A stretch of 64,000 bases of DNA from Symsagittifera roscoffensis (taxonomy: Eukaryota; Xenacoelomorpha; Acoela; Convolutidae): NCBI RefSeq assembly GCF_963678635.1, contig NC_087070.1:6794539-6858538 (forward strand). Reading direction: 5' to 3'. The notes beneath the pieces are model-generated. The model searched no databases and was not told the origin of the DNA. It saw only the letters and a program-made list of their open reading frames with translations. Numbering within the stretch: position 1 is the first letter of the stretch; every line of letters begins with the position of its first letter. A program made the translations under genes and the position numbers. This document shows positions 23,601 through 35,600 of the stretch, piece by piece.

Positions 23601-26600
23601 GTGAGCGTCCTTGGTAATGATTTATTTGTGGCGCTAGGTGGTGATTCCTTGTCTTGTCTTGTCTTGTTTCCCATTTACGCCCTGGGGCCTTGGGTTCGGC
23701 GATCTTGGCATCCGTGTCGCGTCATATGCTTGGTCAGGTTGTTCGATGTGATAGGCGTACCGCAACCTGGGCACTTCACTCTAGATCTGAGACCTGTGTA
23801 TTTGTTGGTTGTGATTTCGTCGTTTTGTTCGTCACGATTTTTGCAGGTTTTGTAGTGGTTGGTGAGCTGGGCTTTTTCCGGAAAGGCTCGCTTGCATCCG
23901 GGGCACTCGAATATTTTTCCCGCCTGGCGGTGACTGCGTCTCTCGTGTGTTGCTCTGCCCGATTTGCTTTTGCAGATTCTACCGCACCCCTCCACCCTGC
24001 ATTTCAGTCCATCATCCTGTATCTGCTGCTTTCTATTTACCACCTCCTGTTTCCTACCATGTTCCGCTACTGCTTCCTCCCATTTCAGTAGGTATTTATG
24101 TTAAGTTTGGTTTTAGCTAGTTCTATAGGTCTTGAATGTGCACCTGTTTCTAGTTGTGTCGGTGAATGTGTGTTAGTGAGCGTCCTTGGTAATGATTTAT
24201 TTGTGGCTCTAGGTGGTGATTCCTTCTTCTGTATTTGCACTTCGTCCTCCGACCATCGCTGTAGGTCATGCATATTTTCCGCTGGCAGAGGTGGCTTCGT
24301 AAGATTCTTGCGATCTAAACATGCATGTTTTGCGCCCTCCCAATTGAGATTATTTGACGTGCTATTTGTGGCTATATTTGATAGTGGAGTATTTGGTTTT
24401 CTGCCCATATGCGCCTCAAAAGGAGAAACTTTTGTGACAACGTGTGGTGTGATTCGTAGTGTTTTTTTTTTATTTCTACGACATCTGAAGCTAGTTTATA
24501 TGGTGTATTTGACAGGTCTATTTTCATTACCGCCAACCTACGTTTGATTGTCTGAATCATTCTTTACACGACCCCTATAGCGCTGTGATCATCTACTGGT
24601 GCAAATAGTAGTTTTATATTATTTGTCCGACAAAAAATTTGGAATTTGGTAACGGTGACTTTTGATGTCGAGCTGCCTCCAAAAATGATTTTCGGAAAGT
24701 TTGATTGTTTTCATTTTGTTATCAAATCCCTTGCGTCGGTTGCTGCCGCGGTTGAAGTGGATGCTGTCGGTGACTTTTTCATTTGCTTTCCCTTGGTTGG
24801 TGGTCGCTTGTGCCACCTTGGGTAGGAGAGACTTTCTTCCAGGTCGGATGCGTTTTGCCAGTCACGCGAAATTTTTGCACGACCGCGTGTTTTGGTTGTT
24901 TTTAACTCTGGTGGAATGAATCCGCCTGCGAAATTTCTCGTTTCTTTTCTGCTCATTGTTTTAAAGTTGATCGCGTTGATCGTAGACTTGCTGCAATTGA
25001 AAATTTTTGAATGCGAGAGAGTTGACTGTTTCTGCGCAGAATTTGAGTTAGACTGAATTTTGTTTTTGGGAAGCAATTGACCGCTGTTGGAATGTTTGGA
25101 ATGTTTAGTTGTTAATTGAGCGTTTGAACTAGCCTCTACTAACCCTTTATTTTCCGCGCGCTTTTTGATCAGATCATATGGTGCTTTGTTTTGATGGGCC
25201 AAGTTGTTTAGAATGACGTTGTTAATCATTTCTAGGTTGTTTATGAGTGTATTAATTGACGCCACTACAAATTGCTCATCGTACTCACTGGGGGTATTGG
25301 TAATCCGACCGGATTTCGTGACATGTAGTCTATTAGTCCCACTTTACTCCCTGCGAGATGCTTAATATCAAAATGAAATGGTTTTAATCTATCTATCCAG
25401 CAGGTGAGTCGGCTTCGACTTGTCTTTGATCGTTCGCTTGCGTTTAAAGCGCTGATTAAAGCTTGACGGTCGGTGATGACGGTAAAACTTTTGCCGTATA
25501 GATAGTATTTGAAGTGTTCAATTGCTCATACGACCCCTAATAGTTCTAGTTCGTTGACTGAATAATTTTCCTCAAGGGAGTTTAAAAACCGTGACGCGTA
25601 TGCTATAGCCACCCAACCCTCTGCTGAGTGCTGTTCTAAGGCTTTTCCTAGCCCTGTGTTAGATGGATCGCAGACAATGCGCGTATCTAAATAATGATCA
25701 AAATGTTTATTTTGTGTTATTTTAGCTACCAGTTGTAAAATGTTTTTGAAAGCTACGTTTTGTTCTGAAAATTCTGCGTTTTTTTCGGTTGTTCTGTTTT
25801 TCAGTGTTTTTTAGTAGAGGCCGTAGGGCTGCCGCTGTTTGTGCTAAATTATGTATGTATCTTGTAAGGTGATGTATTGAACCCATGAAACTTTTAGGTT
25901 GTTTGAAAAATTTAGGAGGCGAATATTTTTCAATCGCTTCAGTTTTCTTTGTAAGTGGTTTTGTTCTTTCACTGCTGATGTTGAAACCTAACCACTCGAC
26001 TTGCTTGCATGCGAACTTACACTTATCTAGGGAAATTGCGAGATTTTCATCGTCGAGTTTCGTAAGCACCGTTTGGAGTTTTTGTCGGTGTGACTCTATG
26101 GATCCTTGCGTTGCGATTAGGATATCGTCTAGATATGCATAAGTTTTATTACAGTTAGTAAGTGTTAAGTCCACTGCTTTCTGAAACTCTGCCGGCATAT
26201 CCGTAAGACCGTATAATCCCGTCTGGAACTGGTATGTTCCTGTAGCATTACCGCCAATGAGTTTGAAGTTATATTGTTCTCGTGTTGCTTTATCCAACGG
26301 GATTTGTGAATATGCGTATCGTAAATCGAGAGTGAAGAATAATGTTTGGTTTGACTTGTCTGATTTCACCACTAGCGCGATGTTATCCAGGAGTAAGTCG
26401 ATATTGGGCATTTGGTATTTGTTTTTATGAATGTATTTGTTTATCTTGTTGGAATCTAAGGCCAGTTTAACTGTTTGATCCTTTTTAACTGTGATAACGA
26501 TTGGGCTGATGAATTGTTTGTCTGAACACTTGTGGAGATTGATGACGTGTTTTTGATCAATCAACTTGTTTAATTCTGCTCCTACCCATTCTTGTAGATG

Positions 26601-29600
26601 TATTGGTATACGTCTACCCTTTTGCTGTACCGGTTCGACTTCTTTACTGAATTGTGTTCTCATTACGTGGTGTTTTGACTTTCCTATGCGTATGCATAAC
26701 TGTTAAAAATTATCCTTGACCCATTGTTTATTTTCATGATTCGACTCGTCGTTTCGTTGAACATTTAAAAGCCTGTGTGTTTGTTTTTCCTGAATCAATC
26801 TAATGCCGATGCGTGGTAATAGGTTCCGTCCTATTATATTTGCCTTGTGATTATCCACTATGATGAACGGGGCTGTTTGTATTTTCCATCCTCCCGACTC
26901 AATTGTAATTATCAATCGTCTTTTTGGATTTATTGGTTCGCCGTTCTAGCATGCTAAACTTCTGGCAGTATCCTCCGGCGGGATATTATTAAAAACTGCC
27001 GTTTGATCATTTTGTTGTATTCGTTGAGCGTTTTATTCGTTTAAGAAAGACACCGGACTGCCCGAGTCAGCAATAGCAAATAGTTCTGTTGCATTCGTTT
27101 TCAATTTAACAATATGTCCATTTAGATTGTCTTCCGATAGTGTTTTTGTGTTTTTTATTTCGAATGACTCCGATATTGCTATTACAGAAAATTCGTCTAT
27201 TTGATAGTTCTCCCAACCATTGTTTGTGGAGAATTCAGCATATGCGACAGGATCAGTGAACGTTTCCGTGCTCTCTATTTCTGTTTCTTCTTTCTGTTCA
27301 TCATTTGTGTTTCCTAAGTAATTTACGTTTGTAGAGCGACAAATTTTTGCGAAGTGTCCGCGTTTTGCGCATTTTGAGCAAATTTTATCTTTTGCCGGAC
27401 ATGATTGTAGATGGTTCAGGCCATATTGATTCCTACACTTATAACATTTTCTTGAATTTGCGTTTCGTTGTTGTTGATGCTGTTGACCTCTTGTGTTTTG
27501 TGATCCATGTGGATACGGTCGGCCGCAAAAACCACCCCGACCTCGCTGATGGTTTTGATTGTATTGTTGATTTTGTCTGCCACGTATATTTACGTAATGA
27601 ACTGGCTCTTATTTTGTAGTCACTGTTTGGCCTCCGATCGGATTTATTTTCATTGTACGACTGTGTTCTATCCCTTTTTCTTGTCGTATCGCGTACTCGT
27701 ATGCCTCCTGCGGGCTACGTGTTTGTGCCAGCAAATCTTCTGCAATTTTTTCATTGTTCAAGTGAGCGGGAAACATATCCTTTACCCACTCACTTTCTCG
27801 GTCGCCGCAGTCAGCCCTTGAAGCTAGTTCCACTAGATCAGCATGAAATTGTCCTAAGCTTTCGGCTTTCTTTTGTTTTTGACAGATAAAATTATACCTC
27901 TCAAAAGCTATAATGCGTGTCGTGACGAATATATCTTCTAAAACAGTCGTGAATTCTAGTGTAGTTACCGTGTGTAGTTGAAAATTCGGTCGTTTTTTTT
28001 TTGAATTTGGCGATGTCCTTCAGCGTCGAGACACAAGAAAAGATAGCTGCGTACTTTTGCGTCCGCTTCGTCCCATCTGAATGAGTTACACAAAACTCCT
28101 TTTTCACGAATTTTGATCACGTGATTTTCCCAGCCCACTCTTTTCTCCTGATTACGTACCTCTGGGTTTTTCCTTTGGGCTTCCGTTTCACCGGTTGTTT
28201 CCACTTCATATACTGGTTCAGATGGCTCTACTAGTTGCGGTCTTGTTCGTAAAAGGTTTCGAATTTCGAAGCCGTCTTTTGCGAATACTGCCATTTCCAG
28301 TATTTCCGCCCATTTTGTCCACTCTAATGGGGGTTCGGCCGATGCTCGTTCCCAGAATGGATTTATGTTTAGCGGGATCTTCAAAAATCCTGTTGGTTGC
28401 GCCATGTCAAACTGCTAAGTCCTCAAGGTATGAATTGCTTATTCCTGAATTCGTAAGGATAGATAATCTCAGACGCGAGAGAGAGAAGTTAAAAGAACTA
28501 GTTAATGTTAACGTTAATTCTTCTCTGAACCGTAGTTCACTTTGACCGCCGTTCTCGTCCTCGCTATCAAGGTCAATCGACCAGTACACATTAACGTTAC
28601 ATAATATCAAAAGATAAATGATGTATAAATACATAATAAGTTTTATATGGAGTTTTATCTATCCATGCGTGATGACACGGTCAAAGAGTAGACAACCTTA
28701 TTTCAAACTCATAAAAAAGTAGAAAAATATTGATTTCGAGTAATCAAAATTGAGTGGAAAAAACGAACGTATGCAAGAAAAATTAGGAACTATTTTGAAC
28801 GTTTTTCTTGTCTCGATTCTGATTGGATAATAATCATAATAATAATTATAAATTAGTCTCCAAGTATATGCAAACAAATATACTTGGGAGAACGTCAAAG
28901 GCGTTTGGTCTGTCGAGTGACGCCACAAGAGCAAAAATAATTAAGCTAATCAAAAAAGCCTAAAATTTATAATTATTTCATTACACAAAAATGCCTATCT
29001 AAACCCAAAAAAATAAGAAAGAAAAACAGAAAACATTTTGTTTATTTACAAGTTGATTGTAGAAAGCCAAATAAAAAATAAAGAACACTCACCTGAATAA
29101 ATCCAAAACGTTTTTTTATTATCTATCATACAAAATTCTCGAAACTGATTGCATTAAGTTTTCCACAACTTTTTGGGTCGTTGTTGTCCTTGTGTCCACT
29201 AAAATTGATTTATCAAAATTTTTCAAAAAATTTTTAAGAATTTCTGATCCCGAAGCTAAAGGTTCTGTTTTGATAGGTATCGGCTTTTGTCTTCGACTTT
29301 AGCCCTTTGTTCTTATTAGTCCATAAAAAGCAGGGCTCAAACTCTTCCACATGTATACAACTGTAATGCTGTTAAAAGTGTGTTGTTTTCTCAATGCTTT
29401 CAGTAATATTTTCATTAGTTCATATATGTGAAGTTCACTACAAATAAATAATTTGTATATTTTTTTCACTATTCGTAGAGTGTCCAGTTTCTTAGGTTAA
29501 AAAGAATTCGTAAAATTCTGTTCTGCGCTATTTCAAAATTTTTTAAATCAATTTTATTTGCCAGACCATATAACAGCACTCTATATTGTGAAACTGGTTG

Positions 29601-32600
29601 AATGTAATCCTTACGTAGTTTTAGAAGAGATTTTTGACTCAAAACAGAGTTTTTAGTGATAGTTTTTGCCCGCGTGTGATGATTTATTAGGCAATTTATA
29701 ATTGTTTGTTTTTAAGAGTGTTGTTTAATAAAATCTCTAGATATTTCATTTCAGTTTTTCGTTCTAATGTTTTGTTTTTCAATTTGATTTTACAGTTTAA
29801 TTTTGGCTTGAACAGGAGAACTTTAGTTTTACTTTCAGTTACTGTAAGTTTATTGCTCTCCATCCATAACGACTTGCGCTGTTATTTGTCGGACCTTGAT
29901 TTACCTCCATCTTAACAGTTCCAAACAATGTTGTCGCATCTGCGAAAATGGTTAGTTTGTAATTGGTACGTACTTAGGAAGATCGTTCACATGAAGCAAA
30001 AACAGTAGCTGACCAAGCACCGAATTTTGGGGCACCCCACACCCTATCGAACGTATCTGTGATAACTGCTTTTCAATATCAACATATTGGATTTTGTCTT
30101 CAGGATATGACTTCAGAAATCCATGAAATGCGTATCTAAAGCCATATCGATGACATTTTTCAAGAAGAATTGAGTGATCAACGTATCAAGTGTTTTGGAC
30201 AAACGAAAAAAGGTAGATGCGACATCATCTTGAGCTGATAAACGTTTGACAATGGTCTCAATAACATTCAAAAATACACTACCGTTGATTTTTTTTATTG
30301 ATATCCAAACTGATTTGGCGTTAAAACTTTTTGCGATAAATTAATTTTTTAAATTCTGTTACAGATTAGTTTTTCAAGCACTTTATTGATTACCGAAAGA
30401 GGAGAAACTGGTCTGCAGTTTCCACACTTATCTTGGTTTCCACTCTTGAAAATCGGCATTAATCGGGCAACTTTCACAGCTCGAGGAAAGTGCTGCTGCT
30501 CAAAGCAACGATTGAACAGCCTGGCAAGATAACTACATAAGGCGGTATTTCTTAATTTCAACAGAAAATTATTATAGCCTTCACAGCCCGCTGATGTTTT
30601 TTTTCAACGTTATATAACGCAAAAATTTTCGTGAATGCTTGCTTTCTGAAAGAACATTGACTCAGTCACTGTGTTTACGGTTTCTAAATTCCCTAGATTA
30701 AAAAATTAGTCGTTCGTGTTACCGGGATCGAACTCTGCTCTCTGATTAGTGTGAACATCAACAATTTCTTTGGCGAACTGGACCAAACTTTTTGAACTGT
30801 CCTTTGATTGATCTGTAGTGTTTTCGTACTAAGTGGTTTAAATCGTCTTGATTAACACTTTTGGTTGATTTTTACAGTTTAAAAACGTTTCCCAAGCTCC
30901 CTGAGATCTTTCACTTAAACACGTTCATAAAGATCTTTTTTTCTTGCTGCTGTATTTTTCCTCCGATTGTTCGCGCAACCAGGATGGAAAAAATTTTCTT
31001 TTTATTTCGTTCATTGCTGATAGTAAACTTTCATTTAATTTAGAAGTTAGGTCATCAATGAAACAAGAGAAAATTTTGCTTTCCATTGACTAAGTTTTTG
31101 TGAATCAAAAAATAGAGGGCAGTTTTTTTTCGATTGGGTCTGTTCAATTTCTTTAAGCGTGAAAAAGTCATTTTTGTTCTTTTCACTCAAAGCCTCTTCA
31201 GTTTTGAAATATAATACCTGATGATTTGATAATGCGGTAACTATTGTTCCAGCTGATCTAGGAAAACTTTCTGAAAAAAGCATCTATATAGATCTGTCAA
31301 TTAGCTGTTTCTCTAATTGAGTTGCCCTTTAACTTGTCCAATTTGGCTGCAATCCTCGAATTTATGGTCTGTTCACATGTTTTTTTTGTGATTTTGTTGT
31401 CTTCAATCATATATATAATTATATCTCCGCAAAGTACGTGTTTGCAAGTAGTTCGGCTTTTTTTACACTCAGCATCTGTTCTTTTAGAAAGTTTCAAGTT
31501 TCATCTATTCCAACGTTTGCTGATTCGTAAGACACAGTTAAAATCATTTTTTCCCTCTCTCAATACTTTTACTGTAAAAATCAAATTTGTTAATGATGGT
31601 TTGTAGTCCACTTTATGATTTGATAATCGTGTTGTCTTTTGAAATATATCCCTTTGCCCCCATGTCTTTTTGCTCTACTGCATGCAGTAATTTTTTGATA
31701 ACCATCAAGAACTAGCGCATTTTCGTTTGAATTTTCGTTGCGCCATGTCTCTGTTAATGCTTTTGCAACTGGTTTGCTTTCCGGTTCTGAAAGAAAAACT
31801 TTCAATTTACTAAAATATCTATATAGTGATCTAATATTTTCTTGAAGAACGAGCCGAGACATGCACTTTTTAAGAGTAATCAATCCGTTTTGTCCCCAGT
31901 GCGATTTCTTTTTCAATTTTCTTTCCGTTTTTTCCCTAATTTTGTTGAGTTTTGTATAGAATTTGAGACGAATTTGTAGTCTTACCGCGAAAGTCGGAGT
32001 TTAACCTATTGAGATTCTGACAAAACCAAGAACTCACACACTCACACACACACACACACACACACATGTATTTCAAAACTTATACGCATGTCTTCTGATG
32101 TCTGCCTGAAGCAACACCGCGGAAGTCGCATTTAAGGCTTCAAACTCATTCTGATTAGTTGATTATTTTTTTTTCTTCTTTTTTCTCCTTTTTAAAGAAA
32201 CTTCATAGAAAGAATTTATACATATATATGTAGTAATATTCTAAGATAATAGGATAATATAGTATTAGTCTACTTTCTGGCCTGTGTTTTATAAGTACGT
32301 AACCGAATAAAACATCCATGGCGGGTGTTTTGTACCTGTTGGGAGGAGTGTACTTGTTGAGAAATGAGAGGGCACAGTAGACTCTTTTCCGCTCGAACTT
32401 GTCTGTGATTCCCAGGATGGATTTGAACTCATTTTGCTTCACACGCAGCAATGTCTATAAAACGAGAAAGTATATATAATTGGAAAAGAGATAGTTCCGC
32501 TGTTGGTAGTTTTTTAAATTAGTTTACAATAAGGCCTACAATTTTCTTGTCTGGGAGAGCCCCATTGGACCTACAAGTCCATTCACAGGTGTCTCAAATA

Positions 32601-35600
32601 AATAGGTGCTCGAATATAGCCACCAACCCCAGAGATAAATTGTAACTATGGCTTTTAAAATCCAACTGATTATCCGTGGATGGGGTAGACTAATGATAAG
32701 GCAGTATGTATAATTAATGCCAAATTGTTGGCAATATCGATGACCTTGAGCAGTTTAATCGGTCAAAAACTATAGCATTTTAGGTTGATTAGTTTTTTGG
32801 ACCTGGTTCTTACGTGTGGAAATCAGTGAAAACAGAAATCCGACGTCAAAATGAGCAGTTTTAGGTTAACGAATTTCGTTCAGATTCGTTGACCGAAAAT
32901 GATATTGCCAATACTAACAGGGGCATCCTTGACATTTTTGACAAAGTTGGCGATCACGTGTTCGTTCACTTTGAGGTCAAATTTGAGCCACTCGTGCGTA
33001 AAATCTGAGGACCACGTGGAGATGTGGGTGTCGAGTTTGACCTTGACAAAGTACTCTGAGGATGGTTGCTGTTGTTGCATGCTGGAAAGAGAGGTAGATT
33101 GACCCTGCTGCTGATTGTGCGCGTCTGATAGAGACAGGTTGTCTATGAACATACAAACAGAAACAATTTAGATCTTTTTTAGACAGTTTGAAAGCCTCAT
33201 AGATCTTTCGATTCTTCAGAAAGTATGATTTTTTGGTGGTGAGTTCCGCACAAATGCGCACCAATGTTGCTTTAAAGTATTGAAAAATGAATTCTGTCAA
33301 CACTGGTATTAGACCATGGATTCCGTCAAGACAATGATATTAGATCATGGATTCCGTCAAGACAATTATAATAGATCATGGATTTCCTCAAAATCATTAT
33401 AAAAGACAATAAATTCCGTGAAGACAAAAATATTAGATCATGGATTCCATTAAGACCATGATATTCAACTATGACATCCGTCAAAAACATGATATTAGAC
33501 TATGAGTTCCGTCAAAGTCATGATATTAGACCATGAGTTTCGTCAAGACCATGACATAAAGCCAGAGATTCCGTCAAGATAATGATGTTAGATCATGGAT
33601 TCCGTCAAGATAATGATATTAGACCATCAATTCCGTCAAGACAATGATATTAGATCATGGATTCCGTTAAGACCACAATACTAGACCATGGATGCCGTCA
33701 AGACAACGATAATAGGCCATGTATGCCGTCAAGACTTTGATATTAGACAATGGATTTGTCAAGACAAGTATATAAGATCATGAATTCCGTTAAGAAATGA
33801 TATTAGACCCTGGGTTCTGTCAAAACCACAATAATAGACCATGGATTCCCTCAAGATCATGATATTGGACAATGGATTCGTCAAGACAATGATATTAGAT
33901 CATGGATTCCGTTAATACCATGATATAATACCATAAATTCCGTCAAAACTATGATAATAGACAGCGAGTTCCGTCAAGACTATGACATAAAGCCATGGAT
34001 TCCGTTAAGACAATGGTACTAGATCATGGATTCCGTCAAGACAATGATATTAGACCATTAGTTCCGTCAAGACAAGGATATTAGACCATGGATTCCGTCA
34101 AAACTATGATAATAGACAGTGAGTTCCGTCAAGACTATGACATAAAGCCATGGATTCCGTTAAGACAATGGTACTAGATCATGCATTCCGTCAAGACCAT
34201 GATGTTAGACCATTGGTTTCGTCAAGACCATGATATTAGACCATGGATTCCGTCAAGACCATGATATTTGACAGTGGATTCTGTTAAGACCATGATATTA
34301 GACAGTGGATTCCGTCAAGAACTTGGTATTAGAACACGGATTCTGTTTAAGGTTATACCATCTGTTCCATAAAGAGAATGATTAAACAAAAAAAATCAAT
34401 TGTGGAATTCACGACAACCAGAGTTTTTTTCGCTGATACGAGTTCGATGGCAAATATCGCTAGCAGAAAACTAATGCCTAGTGATGCGTTTGTAGGAAAA
34501 ACTCCGAACGGCTTATCAATCAAAAGGAACTGGTTTCTGGTTCCATTAAAAATGGGAATTAAGAATTGCATTTGAATCAGCCAAATGCAATTCTTGCTTC
34601 CCATTTTTAACGTTTTTTATTGATAAACTGTCGTCTCCTTTTCTCGAGTTTGGCCTATCCTAGGCCCCTGTTTGGCTTTTAATGAGAAATACGCGGAATC
34701 AACAAACAACAGTCATTATAGAAAAATATTTTTAAAGGAATAACCGCTCATCAAATTATTAAGATAAGTCAATTAAAATTCAACAAGTTAAACCATTTTT
34801 TTCTTGCAGATACATTTCAGAATTGTTCATTCATTCAAAAGGAGTTTATTAAAATCTATTGAAGTTTGTGAAAAACATGCTTTAACACGACTTACACACT
34901 GATGACGAAACCGAATGTCGTCTCGTGTCTCTCGGAGTCCGAAGAGCTGCTTCGAAGTTAGACCCCGCGACACTCGCGCGGCCGGGTCTCGGAGTCTGAA
35001 CAGTGCTGAAATGATTCGGACTCCTCATTGGGTCGAAGGCTCCCATAGTCGAATAGGAACCAGCTGGACCAGCACTTGAATGTCGGTTTTTCGTCCTAAT
35101 TCCCGTTGCTCCAGATGCAGCTAGAAGGGCAAGTCTGTCGTGCTGGAGTGAGTTCGTTGGGAAGGGACTGAAAGCGGCGATCTGTTCTGCCGAAACTGAC
35201 TTCTGACTTGTGAACGGAACTGGAAGCTGTATTTCAAAAAGGACTTATTCAGCGATTATTATTTACAATTTTGTTATAAGTTACGAATTCACCTTTTTAC
35301 AATGAGAAGGGGGTCTTCAACAGATTTGTATTCATAAGCCAACTTGCAGCATTATGTATGTTTACCTGGCCAGGGTGATTTGGCATTGGCTGCGTGTAGT
35401 ATGGATTGTATGAGGGGTGCATCATTGGGTTAGTGTGATGGGGGTGGGACTGGTTCATCATGAGACTGGTTCCCTCGGAGGAGTAGGGGGAGGAGGTGGT
35501 GTCAGTGACATTGGGGTTGAAGGGGGCGGAGCCCAGAATGCTAGTCCCCGAGGCAGACATACTGGGGGTCGAGTCAACATCTGGAGCAAAAAATACAAAA

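Larger units (their letters stand above)
22086..28677 (-). mobile_element. Full-length degenerate Ty3/Gypsy LTR retrotransposon (element B)
   Basis: LTRs at 28405-28677 and 22086-22364 start TGTCATC and end TGACA. A perfect 5-bp target duplication CGGTC flanks the whole (22081-22085 and 28678-28682). In element order it has LTR, primer site, gag, protease, reverse transcriptase, RNase H, a long linker, an integrase remnant, a tail region, a polypurine tract and LTR. RT before integrase places it in Ty3/Gypsy. Frameshifts, stops and a deletion in integrase make it inactive. It lies in the same orientation as the host liprin-like gene. Confidence 0.93.
21316..32335. other. Liprin intron 8 (11 kb), transposon-filled
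   Basis: It contains a complete Gypsy element, a LINE and short anonymous stretches (21316-22080, 28683-29110). No host exon is recognisable in it. A G-rich run lies near 21545-21560. Confidence 0.7.

Noticed and set aside
22849-24547. Long plus-strand frames rich in Leu, Phe, Cys and Val that look like membrane proteins
   Set aside because: They are antisense to Gypsy element B coding sequence; Lys/Glu-rich strands give hydrophobic antisense frames.
34353-34604. Opposed open frames around 34378-34604
   Set aside because: They arise from the imperfect hairpin at 34548-34608 and flanks; no coding signal on either strand.
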